Assembly (NCBI GenBank): GCA_024683255.1
Contig: JAIKYL010000029.1
Span: forward strand, 1-12,850
Source of the DNA: Bacteroidales bacterium
Lineage (GTDB): Bacteria; Bacteroidota; Bacteroidia; Bacteroidales; UBA932
Direction of reading: 5' to 3'
DNA length: 12,850 nt
Of the stretch, positions 1 to 7,164 are shown piece after piece; positions within the stretch are counted from its first letter, which is position 1, and each line of letters opens with the position of its first letter. A model generated the notes under the pieces. That model was not told where the DNA came from. It did not search any database and saw only the letters and a program-made list of their open reading frames with translations. A program made the translations under genes and the position numbers.

Positions 1-1230
1 GTAGAGGTCCCAGTACGCCACGTCGTTCCGCAGCGCCGTGGCCTTGAGCGAATCCACCATTTCCGGCAGATGTGGCCAGGTAACAATACGTCCGTTCACG
101 CTCTTTCCCATATCGGACGGGCCGATGAACAGGATCCGCGCTTGGGGCGCCACCTCGTGGAAGTACTGGAGCTGCTTTTCTATCTGCACCTGATACTGCT
201 GGATGTTCTTGGTGCTGTGCACCACCGGCATATAGTTGCCGCCGAACTGGAGGATGATGAGCTGGGTGTTATCCATAGCAAAACTCTCCTGCATCAGCGG
301 CTTGGAGATGCGGGTGAAAATGGTGCCGGAGCAGCCCCTCAGCGGGATATTGTCCACCGCCACGCCATGGTCTCCATCGGCCGCCACGCCGTAGATTTCG
401 GCATTTCCCTGGAAGGAGAGGGTGGCCTTCTGCACCGGACGGGAGAACTGCCAGGTTACCAGGGTGGTGCCTCCGTCCGTCTTCTCCGTCACGGGAACGG
501 GCTTGAGGGTATCGGACACCGCCTTCACGGAGAAGTTGGCCGATGCCCGCCCGTACAGCACCGTAACGCGGGAGAAACTCTGGGTGAACTTCTTGGCGGT
601 CTTGGAGCGGGTTACCCGGAGGCTGAGCGTGCCGCCGCCTGTGAGCTGCACCACCTGCGCCATTACGCCGTAGCGGTTATGCCCGGCCCGGACGGTGGTG
701 GAATCCCCGTACATGGTGTACTGCACAAAGCCGCCGGAGGCGCTTTTGGAGATGCTGGCCGATGGCACATTGGTGAGGGCCGGGAACATGCCCGTGCCGA
801 TGCCGCCAAAACGCTCCTGCAGGGCCTGCCGGAGCTCCGAGGAGATGCGGTCCATCTCTATCTGAGAGTCCCCGTAATGCACCACGCGTACCGGAAGCGC
901 CTGTTTGGAAGCGTTTTCCATGGCGCGGAAAACGGGATCCAGGAAGGTATAGTCGTCATCCGGAAGATAGATGCGGTCCGGGTTTTCGTAAAAGAAAGTA
1001 CGGTAATAGTGGAGCGTGTCCGTTTCCATCTTGAAACGCTGCTGTACCGCATTGAGCACGGAGTCCACGTCCACCTTTTTCTCCCGGGCATCCCGCAGCA
1101 TTCCCTGGTAAGAAGCAAAGCGAAGAGTGAGCGGTCCCACCGGGACACCGTCGGCCGGAAAAGCCAGCCAACCGATGCCCAGGAGCGCAAAGACCCCGAT
1201 GAGGAAAAGTAATACCTGCCGTGCCTTCAT
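1..1230 (-). CDS. SGNH/GDSL-family hydrolase, membrane-anchored (C-terminus beyond window)
   Basis: Likely an esterase or acyl/acetyl-hydrolase acting outside the inner membrane; the substrate cannot be read from sequence. The frame is open from the ATG at 1230 to base 1 (410 residues) with no stop. Residues 5-23 form one hydrophobic segment with no lipobox, so an N-terminal membrane anchor or uncleaved signal. The nucleophile block is HYGDSQIE with Ser122, a later FGGN block (Asn332) fits the SGNH Asn block, and IGPSD follows further on. The last visible residues, DVAYWDLY, resemble the segment before the catalytic Asp-x-x-His, which would lie just outside the window. The gene starts 3 bases after the stop of the nuclease gene, so it is probably the third gene of that operon. 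In Bacteroidota such proteins are often found with MBOAT O-acetyltransferases; whether one follows here is unknown. Family assignment is firm, exact function open. Confidence 0.85.
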   Translation of the reverse strand, partial: MKARQVLLFLIGVFALLGIGWLAFPADGVPVGPLTLRFASYQGMLRDAREKKVDVDSVLNAVQQRFKMETDTLHYYRTFFYENPDRIYLPDDDYTFLDPVFRAMENASKQALPVRVVHYGDSQIEMDRISSELRQALQERFGGIGTGMFPALTNVPSASISKSASGGFVQYTMYGDSTTVRAGHNRYGVMAQVVQLTGGGTLSLRVTRSKTAKKFTQSFSRVTVLYGRASANFSVKAVSDTLKPVPVTEKTDGGTTLVTWQFSRPVQKATLSFQGNAEIYGVAADGDHGVAVDNIPLRGCSGTIFTRISKPLMQESFAMDNTQLIILQFGGNYMPVVHSTKNIQQYQVQIEKQLQYFHEVAPQARILFIGPSDMGKSVNGRIVTWPHLPEMVDSLKATALRNDVAYWDLY

Positions 1231-1233
1231 CCC

Positions 1234-3747
1234 TTACCAGAGTGATTTTGATGAACTTTCGGCCGCATTTTGCAGCGCCGCCGGCACATTGGCAAAGAAG
1301 TCAAAACCGGCCCGGGCCTCTATCGCATCGATGGTGGTTATGCCCTGGGAATAGGCCCCGGACTGTGCTTTGTTCTCATAAATATATGCACATCCTTTGG
1401 CCGCCGTCATATTGCCGGAGTCGTCGAAGGAACACTTCATCAGGCACTTGTAGAAGTGGCTGGGAATAGGCACCGACAGGGATGCGGTTTCATCGGCATT
1501 CTTGGCCGGTTTGGTCTGAACAGATCCTTCATACAAGACACCTGAAACCACATAAAGGGTATCCCTTCCAGTGGGGGCATGTCCTGCAACGGCTTCCTCC
1601 AGAGAGCTCCACAATCCACTGTTAAAGCCATTCTGCCACTGAGGTGCCTGGTTGGAATAGTAGAACGTCTGCTTGTTCTGTGCAACAGAGCTTTGCCGAT
1701 AGTTGGAAGCAACCAGATGACCGCGACTGAAGCCCACGGAACCCGCATTGTCCAACCCCTTCTGCTGGGTCAAAGAAATAGCCGGATCCGCCGTCCAATC
1801 TTCATTTCTGCCCACACCCCTGTCCGGCCACATGGACTTATGCATGGCATGGACCGTCCATACCGGAGCATACTTGGATCCGTCATACATTACGGTGTAA
1901 TTGCGGACCTGCTTACCGTCAAGGGTATAGGTATGCACGGCAATTTGCCGGCTACTGGTGTTGGTATAATAACGGAACCAAGTGTCGTCCTTTTTGCTGT
2001 TTCGACCGGAAACTTCTGCTCCGTTAAGAATACCGGTAAGGCCGGGAACTTCATAACAGTTCAGATAACCAGCAGTGGCGACAGCGGGAGCTTCGGTGGT
2101 GAAGGAGCGCATGCCGCCCAGGCGGTCTACGTACTGGCCCAAAGCGGCATCATACTCCACAATGAACGCTCTGTAATAATAGGTGGTACCAGGATCCAGA
2201 CCGGAGAGGGTGGCGGAGAAGTTACCGGATGCGCCTGCAGGCGGATCCACATAAGCATCCATGTTAAGCACCGTCATGGAGGTGCCATAAATGAAGCCCG
2301 CTTCGGCAATGGCACCCGTCGCTCCATAGAAATGGGCATTGAGGGTTGCTTCCACAGAGGTAATGCCGGTGGCCTGCTGCGTTTCCACAACACCGGTAGC
2401 CGACGGTTCGTCCGGCTCATCGGGCTCGTCCGGATTCTTGACCGTAACACTGCACGTGGCCGATTTTTCACCGGCCTTTGCCGTAATTACAGCAGAGCCT
2501 TCACTCAGGGCAGTAACCGTTCCGTTCTCCACCTTTGCTACTGCGGGATTGGAACTGCTCCAGGTTATGGTCTTATCCGTTGTATCGGCCGGTTTGATGG
2601 TGGCCGTCAGCTTAACGCTCTCGCCCACTTTTAAAGATACCGCCGCCCGGTCCAGCGTAATCCTATCCACCGGAACCGTCACGGTAACCGTGCAGGTGGC
2701 CGATTTATCACCCGCCTTGGCCGTGATTACGGCCGTGCCGGATTCATACGCCCTCACCTCACCCCGCTGGTCTACATCCACCACCGAGGTGTTGCTGCTG
2801 GACCAAGTTACGGTTTTGTCTGTGGCGTTGTCCGGCTTAACCGTTGCCGTAAGCCTCTCGCTTTCTCCGCTAATCAAACTCAGGCTGGTTTGGTCCAGCG
2901 AAATGGACTCTACGGGAATTGCGCTCTTTTTTACGGTGACCTGGCAAGTGGCCGTCTTTTCTCCGGCCTTTGCCGTTATGGTGGCGGAGCCTTCCTTAAT
3001 TGCGGTAACCTTTCCGTCCTCCACTGTGGCTATTGCCGGATTGGAACTACTCCACGTAACGGTCTTATCCGTGGCATCGGCAGGGCCCACGGTGGCGGTG
3101 AGCGTTATACTTTCATTCTCGGCCAATGTCACCGATGTCTGGTCCAGGCTGAGACTCTCTACCGGCACCGACACGGTAACCGTGCAAGAGGCCACTTTCC
3201 CACTTGCCATGGCGGTAATAACGGTGGTGCCGCCTGATAGTGCCGTCACCTTACCGTCCCCGTCCACGCTGGCCACCGAGGCATCCCGGCTGTCCCAAAT
3301 GATGGTTTTGTTTGTTGCATCGGCCGGTTTAACCGTTGCTATAAGCGTTTCACTCGCTCCCTTAGCCAAAGACAGCTCCGTCTTGTTCAGTTCTACGGAG
3401 GAGACTTCCACTACTTTCTTGCTCACGGTTACCTTGCAGGAAGCCTTCTTTCCTCCGGCGGAAGCGGTGATTTCCGTACTTCCCTCCGCGACGGCCGTTA
3501 CAAGTCCTCCGTTGGAAACGGTAGCCACGGAAGGATTGGCCGATGACCAGAGGATATTTTTATCGGTGGCATCGGACGGAATAACGGTAGCTGTAATCTG
3601 TACCGTCTCACCAATGACCAATTCTGCGGAAGGCCGACTGATGGTGACCGACGATACCGGAACATCCAGCTCCTGCCCTCCACAGGCTGCAAAAAGCCCG
3701 AGCAGGGAAAATAGGGAAGAAAATTGAAGGATTCGCTTAATCATCAT
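1234..3747 (-). CDS. Lipoprotein with five BIG2 Ig-like repeats and a DNA/RNA non-specific endonuclease domain
   Basis: Probably a surface or periplasmic nuclease held away from the membrane by Ig-like repeats (837 residues). The signal peptide ends in a lipobox with Cys22 (LFAACGG). Five BIG2 units of about 80 residues follow at roughly 31-108, 113-193, 194-273, 277-357 and 358-437, each with a W(S/D)S core and an ITA...C.VTV end. A (Asp-Glu-Pro)3 hinge lies at 440-448 and a fibronectin-III-like stretch with DPGTTYYYRAF at about 452-553. The C-terminal part (about 560-837) resembles the NUC1 family: SRGHLVAS with likely general base His677, then QTFYYSNQAPQ with likely metal ligand Asn699. 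The usual motif is DRGH, here SRGH, so activity is probable but not certain. The start ATG overlaps the dipeptidase stop (ATGA), which supports M1 over the adjacent second Met and suggests translational coupling. Confidence 0.88.
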   Translation of the reverse strand: MMIKRILQFSSLFSLLGLFAACGGQELDVPVSSVTISRPSAELVIGETVQITATVIPSDATDKNILWSSANPSVATVSNGGLVTAVAEGSTEITASAGGKKASCKVTVSKKVVEVSSVELNKTELSLAKGASETLIATVKPADATNKTIIWDSRDASVASVDGDGKVTALSGGTTVITAMASGKVASCTVTVSVPVESLSLDQTSVTLAENESITLTATVGPADATDKTVTWSSSNPAIATVEDGKVTAIKEGSATITAKAGEKTATCQVTVKKSAIPVESISLDQTSLSLISGESERLTATVKPDNATDKTVTWSSSNTSVVDVDQRGEVRAYESGTAVITAKAGDKSATCTVTVTVPVDRITLDRAAVSLKVGESVKLTATIKPADTTDKTITWSSSNPAVAKVENGTVTALSEGSAVITAKAGEKSATCSVTVKNPDEPDEPDEPSATGVVETQQATGITSVEATLNAHFYGATGAIAEAGFIYGTSMTVLNMDAYVDPPAGASGNFSATLSGLDPGTTYYYRAFIVEYDAALGQYVDRLGGMRSFTTEAPAVATAGYLNCYEVPGLTGILNGAEVSGRNSKKDDTWFRYYTNTSSRQIAVHTYTLDGKQVRNYTVMYDGSKYAPVWTVHAMHKSMWPDRGVGRNEDWTADPAISLTQQKGLDNAGSVGFSRGHLVASNYRQSSVAQNKQTFYYSNQAPQWQNGFNSGLWSSLEEAVAGHAPTGRDTLYVVSGVLYEGSVQTKPAKNADETASLSVPIPSHFYKCLMKCSFDDSGNMTAAKGCAYIYENKAQSGAYSQGITTIDAIEARAGFDFFANVPAALQNAAESSSKSLW
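2404..2430 (-). repeat. 9-base repeat x3 coding an Asp-Glu-Pro hinge
   Basis: Three successive 9-base units encode Asp-Glu-Pro three times (residues 440-448), preceded by Asn-Pro. It sits between the last BIG2 unit and the fibronectin-like stretch and reads as a flexible acidic hinge. A short tandem repeat of this kind could change copy number by slippage in steps of three residues without breaking the frame. Confidence 0.8.
2437..3660 (-). repeat. Five tandem BIG2 (Ig-like) coding repeats
   Basis: Five in-frame units of about 240-250 bases encode Ig-like domains of about 80 residues in the nuclease lipoprotein. All keep the pattern x-L-T-A-T-(V/I)-x-P, then (D/N)-K-x-(I/V)-x-W-(S/D)-S, then ITA and a Cys before VTV. 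Units 3 (194-273) and 5 (358-437) are most alike at protein level: both have WSSSNPA near the middle and ITAKAGEK near the end, differing at few places. This suggests internal duplication with later drift. Such repeats commonly act as spacers or adhesion modules on surface proteins. Confidence 0.85.
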
Positions 3748-5534
3748 TCCGGAACCTTAATGGTGTCCCCGTGTTCCTGGGCCACGGTCTGTTTCCAGAG
3801 ATCCGTGTAGCCCGGCCATTCCACGCTTTCCGGAATGCCTTCCGAGTGTTCCGAATGCTTGAAGGAACCATCCTCGTTCTGGGGCTTCACATTGCCGTCC
3901 ATGAACTTGACAAGCAGTTCTTCTTCCAGTTTAACCCAGGCCTGGAACTGATTCTGGGCGGTTTTCACGGTATAGTCCGTAATGTATTTGACCACCTTCT
4001 CAAAGGGTTTGCGGGAAATCATCACATCCCCCTTGGAGGAAAGCTTCTTCTGCATCTTTACCGCCACCTCGTTGTACATGACCACGGCCATGCTGTCCAC
4101 GGAATGGGTCTTGCGGTACATCTGGTCCAGCTCAAAGGCATCGGCCCGTTCCCGCACATAGGGAGCCATTACGTTATACATCTTGTAGCAGGCGTTGGAG
4201 ATGCGGTTGTTCATCCAGAAGGAAGACGTTGCCGAATAATGCAGCAGGTCTCCGTTGCCCTGGCGGAAGCACTCCGGCACCTTGGTGATGCTGGTGTAGA
4301 TGGGGGTGAGGTAAGAGGTGGCAGCGTCGTCCGTGCCGAACCAAAGGATGCCGCCTACCACGTCCGGGACGTAGTTGCGGGCCTGGCCCACCATCCAGAA
4401 ACCGGTCTGCTGGGTGGCGATGGCGCGCTCATTCACATAGCTCCGGCCTTCCACCTCAAATTCCATGGGCCTCCAGCGGTACGGGAGGGCGTTTCCACCG
4501 GCGCCGATGTCCTGGGTCATATCCATGGGGGTACCCTCAAAATGGTCCCGCATCACATCGGCCACATCCTTGACGCTGATCTTCTTGCGAGGATATACAA
4601 ACAGCGGGAAGTCGTTCTCCAGATTCTCGCCCATCACGTAATCCAGGAAGGTGAAAGCATCCCGGGTGACGGCGTTGCCGTTCTCGTCGTAATAGGAGAA
4701 CCAGCCGTTGGTGAGGATGTTGAAGGCGCTCCAGGCGCGGGCGTCGCAGCCGCGGGCAGCCCCGAAGTCGATGGGGCAATACGCAGCCTTGAAGCTGAAT
4801 TCACTGTCGGCCCCCTCGAAATAACCCTTGCGACGGGCGAAGGAAATCACGTCCGGTGCATACAGGCAGTTGTCCGGGTCGTTAAGCGGGAATTTGCCGA
4901 TACGGGCCTGGTTGGCATGGGCGCAGATGGCACCGTCCGGCACCCTGCGGGCCACCCAAACGATGCCCTTGTTCATGTTCACGCCGTTGCGCATATTCAT
5001 GCCCTTGCCCACCAGCTCCATGATCCAGGCCTCGTTCTTATCGGCAATGGAGAAGGTCTCTCCCTCCGACGCATAGCCGTACTCGTTGGCCAGGTTCACA
5101 ATGATATCGATGGCTTCCCGGGCCGATTTGGCGCGCTGCAGGGTGATGTAGATGAGGGAACCGTAGTCGATTCCGCCCTTCTTGTCCTCCAGTTCCGCAC
5201 GGCCGCCCCAGGTGGTTTCCGTAATGATTACCTGGTTCTCGTTCATGTTGCCCACGGTCTGATATGTGTGTTCCACCTGATCTATCTCTCCCAGATAGCG
5301 GTTGGTATCCCAGTCATAGATCTTGAGCACCTCTCCCGGTTTCCAGTCCCTGGCCGGATGGAAATACAGCTCCCCAAACAGATAATGGGAGTCGGCTGCA
5401 TAAGACACCATAACGGAGCCGTCCATGCTGGCGCCACGGGATATGATTACATTGGTACAGGTGTTTCCTTGCTGGGCCGCAACCAGCGCGAGCAGGGCGG
5501 CCACAAAGGATTTGAGAAGGATATTTCTCATCAT
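3744..5534 (-). CDS. Secreted C69-family dipeptidase (Ntn hydrolase)
   Basis: Predicted dipeptidase of peptidase family C69 (596 residues), an N-terminal-nucleophile hydrolase that cleaves dipeptides outside the cytoplasm. The start at 5534 gives a clean signal peptide (Lys8, hydrophobic 10-20). It is followed by the nucleophile Cys26 in CTNVIISRGASMDGS, the family's N-terminal signature; processing should expose Cys26. Other family blocks are GNMNENQ (95-101), TETTWGGR (105-112) and YASEGETFSIADKNEAW (154-170). The frame is open upstream to 5588, but those extra residues would precede the signal peptide and are not credible. The stop overlaps the start of the nuclease lipoprotein gene by 4 bases, so this is the first gene of a three-gene unit, divergent from the small secreted protein gene. 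An intestinal or host-associated peptide-using lifestyle would fit, but that is inference. Confidence 0.9.
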   Translation of the reverse strand: MMRNILLKSFVAALLALVAAQQGNTCTNVIISRGASMDGSVMVSYAADSHYLFGELYFHPARDWKPGEVLKIYDWDTNRYLGEIDQVEHTYQTVGNMNENQVIITETTWGGRAELEDKKGGIDYGSLIYITLQRAKSAREAIDIIVNLANEYGYASEGETFSIADKNEAWIMELVGKGMNMRNGVNMNKGIVWVARRVPDGAICAHANQARIGKFPLNDPDNCLYAPDVISFARRKGYFEGADSEFSFKAAYCPIDFGAARGCDARAWSAFNILTNGWFSYYDENGNAVTRDAFTFLDYVMGENLENDFPLFVYPRKKISVKDVADVMRDHFEGTPMDMTQDIGAGGNALPYRWRPMEFEVEGRSYVNERAIATQQTGFWMVGQARNYVPDVVGGILWFGTDDAATSYLTPIYTSITKVPECFRQGNGDLLHYSATSSFWMNNRISNACYKMYNVMAPYVRERADAFELDQMYRKTHSVDSMAVVMYNEVAVKMQKKLSSKGDVMISRKPFEKVVKYITDYTVKTAQNQFQAWVKLEEELLVKFMDGNVKPQNEDGSFKHSEHSEGIPESVEWPGYTDLWKQTVAQEHGDTIKVPE

Positions 5535-5535
5535 T

Positions 5536-5567
5536 TTTGTGGTTTTTCGATTTATTGCGTAATTTTG
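5536..5567 (+). promoter_or_regulatory. Bacteroidota housekeeping promoter (-33 TTTG, -7 TAATTTTG)
   Basis: TTTG at 5536-5539 and TAATTTTG at 5560-5567 are 20 bases apart, matching both elements of the primary sigma promoter known from Bacteroides (TTTG, about 19-21 bases, TAnnTTTG). The predicted transcript starts near 5573, about 20 bases before the ATG at 5593. It is the only promoter in the window where both boxes are visible. It lies within the 58-base gap between two divergent genes and so overlaps the leader of the dipeptidase gene. Confidence 0.65.
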
Positions 5568-5585
5568 TCCTTCGACATCAATTTG

Positions 5586-5593
5586 CAAATTTA
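5586..5593 (-). promoter_or_regulatory. Possible -7 box for the dipeptidase operon
   Basis: On the minus strand TAAATTTG matches the Bacteroidota -7 consensus TAnnTTTG and would give a leader of about 45 bases before the ATG at 5534. No TTTG is present at the expected -33 distance. It touches the first base of the start codon of the divergent small gene (5593), so the two transcripts would overlap. Weak call. Confidence 0.3.
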
Positions 5594-6030
5594 TGAAATT
5601 TTATCGTTTAATACATCTTGCGGCGGCCGTATTCCTGTCAATTTTTGCCGGGCGCGCCCAAAATCAGCAAGTCACACCGGAACAGCGGGAAAAGCAGATG
5701 CTGGAAGCCGTGGACAAGGAGACGGAACGCCTTAAGAACCTCCTGGACCTGGAATACTGGCAGGAGTTTTATGTTGATTCCATCCTCACGCACGACTATG
5801 CCGCCCTTACCAAGGAACTGGAAGATATGGCAAAGGCCAAGGTGGAGAACACGGACCTGTACCAAAGCGTGCAGGACAAATGGATGCAGCAAATTGCCGA
5901 CAGTTTGCAGAAAATCTTCACCGAAGAGCAGTGGAAGCAGTACATGAAATCCGGCGGGCAGCGCGCCCAGCGGGACCGGGACAAGCGGCGTGAAAAGGCC
6001 GCCAAGGCATCCGCAGATAGGAAAAAATAG
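5593..6030 (+). CDS. Small secreted helical protein, unknown function
   Basis: A 145-residue protein I cannot assign to a named family. Residues 1-22 look like a signal peptide (Lys2, Arg5, hydrophobic 7-19) with probable cleavage near GRA-Q and no lipobox, so a soluble periplasmic product. The rest is highly charged and almost certainly alpha-helical: acidic and basic residues alternate, with a Tyr/Trp cluster EYWQEFY at 54-60 and FTEEQWKQY at 109-117. The tail (123-145) is strongly basic (RDRDKRREK, then KKs). The overall look, including the FTEEQW block, recalls Spy/CpxP-like LTxxQ periplasmic helical proteins, but this is only resemblance. The promoter with both boxes lies directly upstream. 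pheS begins 17 bases after the stop, so read-through into pheS is likely in addition to any pheS promoter. Confidence 0.8.
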   Translation: MKFYRLIHLAAAVFLSIFAGRAQNQQVTPEQREKQMLEAVDKETERLKNLLDLEYWQEFYVDSILTHDYAALTKELEDMAKAKVENTDLYQSVQDKWMQQIADSLQKIFTEEQWKQYMKSGGQRAQRDRDKRREKAAKASADRKK

Positions 6031-6031
6031 T

Positions 6032-6039
6032 TATCTTTG
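6032..6039 (+). promoter_or_regulatory. -7 box directly before pheS
   Basis: TATCTTTG matches TAnnTTTG and ends 8 bases before the pheS ATG (6048). If used, transcription would begin about 4-5 bases before the start codon, giving an almost leaderless mRNA. There is no TTTG at the -33 position, which would fall inside the end of the upstream gene. Confidence 0.45.
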
Positions 6040-6047
6040 CACCCACT

Positions 6048-7082
6048 ATGAAAGAAGCGATTGATAAAATATTCAAAGAACTCCAGGAGCTGAAGGCTTC
6101 CACCGCCAAAGAGGCCGAAGAAGCCCGTGTGCGTTTCCTGGGAAAGAAGGGTGAAATTACGGCCCTCATGGAGGAATTCCGCACCGTAGCGCCGGAACTC
6201 AAACGGGAATATGGCCAAAAGCTCAACGAGTTAAAGAAGGCCGCCGCCGCCCGCATTGAGGAACTCAAGGCCGCCGTGGAGGAAGCCGCCGTATCCCTGG
6301 CCCCCAAGGAGGACCTCACTATGCCGGGAGACTCCTTCCCGCTGGGAAGCCGCCATCCCGTTTCCATCGTGCGCCAGCAGATTGTGGACATCTTCCGCAA
6401 ATTTGGTTACGATGTGGCGGAAGGACCTGAAATTGAGGACGATTATCATGTGTTCGAAGCCCTTAACTTCCCGCCCAACCACCCGGCCCGAGAAATGCAG
6501 GATACCTTCTTTGTGAGTACCGGACATCTGAATCCGCTGCTGCTCCGCACCCACACCTCCTCCGTGCAGGTTCGCACCATGGAAAAGCAGCCGCTGCCCA
6601 TCCGCGTAGTGTGCCCCGGCCGAGTTTTCCGCAACGAGGCCATATCGGCCCGTGCCCACTGCATCTTCCATCAGGTGGAGGGCCTTTATATTGATAAGGA
6701 CGTTACTTTTGCCGATCTTAAGCAGGCCATCCTCCTTTTTGCACGGGAGATGTTCGGCCCGGAGACGGAAATCCGCATGCGCCCCAGCTACTTCCCCTTC
6801 ACGGAGCCTTCGGCCGAAGTGGACGTAAGCTGCAACATCTGCCACGGCAAGGGCTGCAACATCTGCAAAGGCACCGGCTGGCTGGAAATCATGGGCTGCG
6901 GCATGGTAGATCCCAACGTGCTCAAGGCCTCCGGCATAGATCCTTCGGAGTACACTGGTTTCGCCTTCGGCATGGGCGTGGAACGCATAGCCATGCTCAA
7001 GTGGCAGGTGAACGACCTGCGGCACTACTTCGAGAACGACATGCGGTTCCTGCAGGAATTCGCCACCGCAACGGAAGTGTAA
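6048..7082 (+). CDS. pheS: Phenylalanine--tRNA ligase alpha subunit
   Basis: Catalytic alpha chain of the cytoplasmic alpha2-beta2 enzyme that charges tRNA-Phe with phenylalanine (344 residues, usual length). Residues 1-85 are the charged helical coiled-coil arm that binds tRNA. The class II core follows: HPAREMQDTFF at 145-155, motif 2 from FRNEAISARAH (194-204) on to the HQVEG block (208-212), and motif 3 GFAFGMGVER at 304-313. Four cysteines in a CxxC...CxxC arrangement (262, 265, 270, 273) followed by GTGWLEI form the zinc-knuckle-like insert seen in many Bacteroidota PheS. All expected core blocks are present. The beta subunit gene pheT is not in this window, so the two subunits are not in an adjacent pheST operon on this side. 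A hairpin terminator follows 27 bases after the stop. Confidence 0.97.
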   Translation: MKEAIDKIFKELQELKASTAKEAEEARVRFLGKKGEITALMEEFRTVAPELKREYGQKLNELKKAAAARIEELKAAVEEAAVSLAPKEDLTMPGDSFPLGSRHPVSIVRQQIVDIFRKFGYDVAEGPEIEDDYHVFEALNFPPNHPAREMQDTFFVSTGHLNPLLLRTHTSSVQVRTMEKQPLPIRVVCPGRVFRNEAISARAHCIFHQVEGLYIDKDVTFADLKQAILLFAREMFGPETEIRMRPSYFPFTEPSAEVDVSCNICHGKGCNICKGTGWLEIMGCGMVDPNVLKASGIDPSEYTGFAFGMGVERIAMLKWQVNDLRHYFENDMRFLQEFATATEV

Positions 7083-7109
7083 ATCTATTGATTTCCAACA
7101 CATTAAAGA

Positions 7110-7146
7110 ATTCTCCCTGTGACCAAAATCACAGGGAGAATCTTTT
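7110..7146 (+). terminator. Intrinsic terminator after pheS, possibly bidirectional
   Basis: A perfect 13-bp stem (7110-7122 with 7129-7141) around a 6-base loop is followed on the plus strand by CTTTTAA, a short U-run. It lies between two convergent genes. On the minus strand the hairpin is followed by CTTTAAT, a weaker U-run, so it may also stop transcripts of the beta-propeller lipoprotein gene. Confidence 0.82.
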
Positions 7147-7164
7147 AATACGCTGATTATCAGC

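Noticed and set aside
70..1212. A 380-codon open frame on the plus strand opposite the SGNH hydrolase
   Set aside because: The minus strand carries the GDS and later SGNH blocks without any stop over 410 codons; the plus-strand product has no domain and no promoter.
2339..3727. A 462-codon repetitive open frame on the plus strand opposite the BIG2 region
   Set aside because: Its repetitiveness is the mirror of the BIG2 repeats on the minus strand; no start site or domain supports it.
5535..5588. Upstream extension of the dipeptidase to an ATG at 5588
   Set aside because: It would place 18 mostly polar residues before the signal peptide and bring the start almost onto the divergent gene.
3771..5735. 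A 654-codon open frame on the plus strand opposite the dipeptidase gene
   Set aside because: The minus-strand protein has full C69 family motifs; the plus-strand translation is rich in His, Gly and Val with no recognisable domain. Long opposite-strand frames are expected from the GC-rich codon use.
6858..6930. Cys-rich CxxC pair in PheS as a possible novel zinc domain
   Set aside because: The same insert is common in PheS of many bacteria of this phylum, so it is not unusual.
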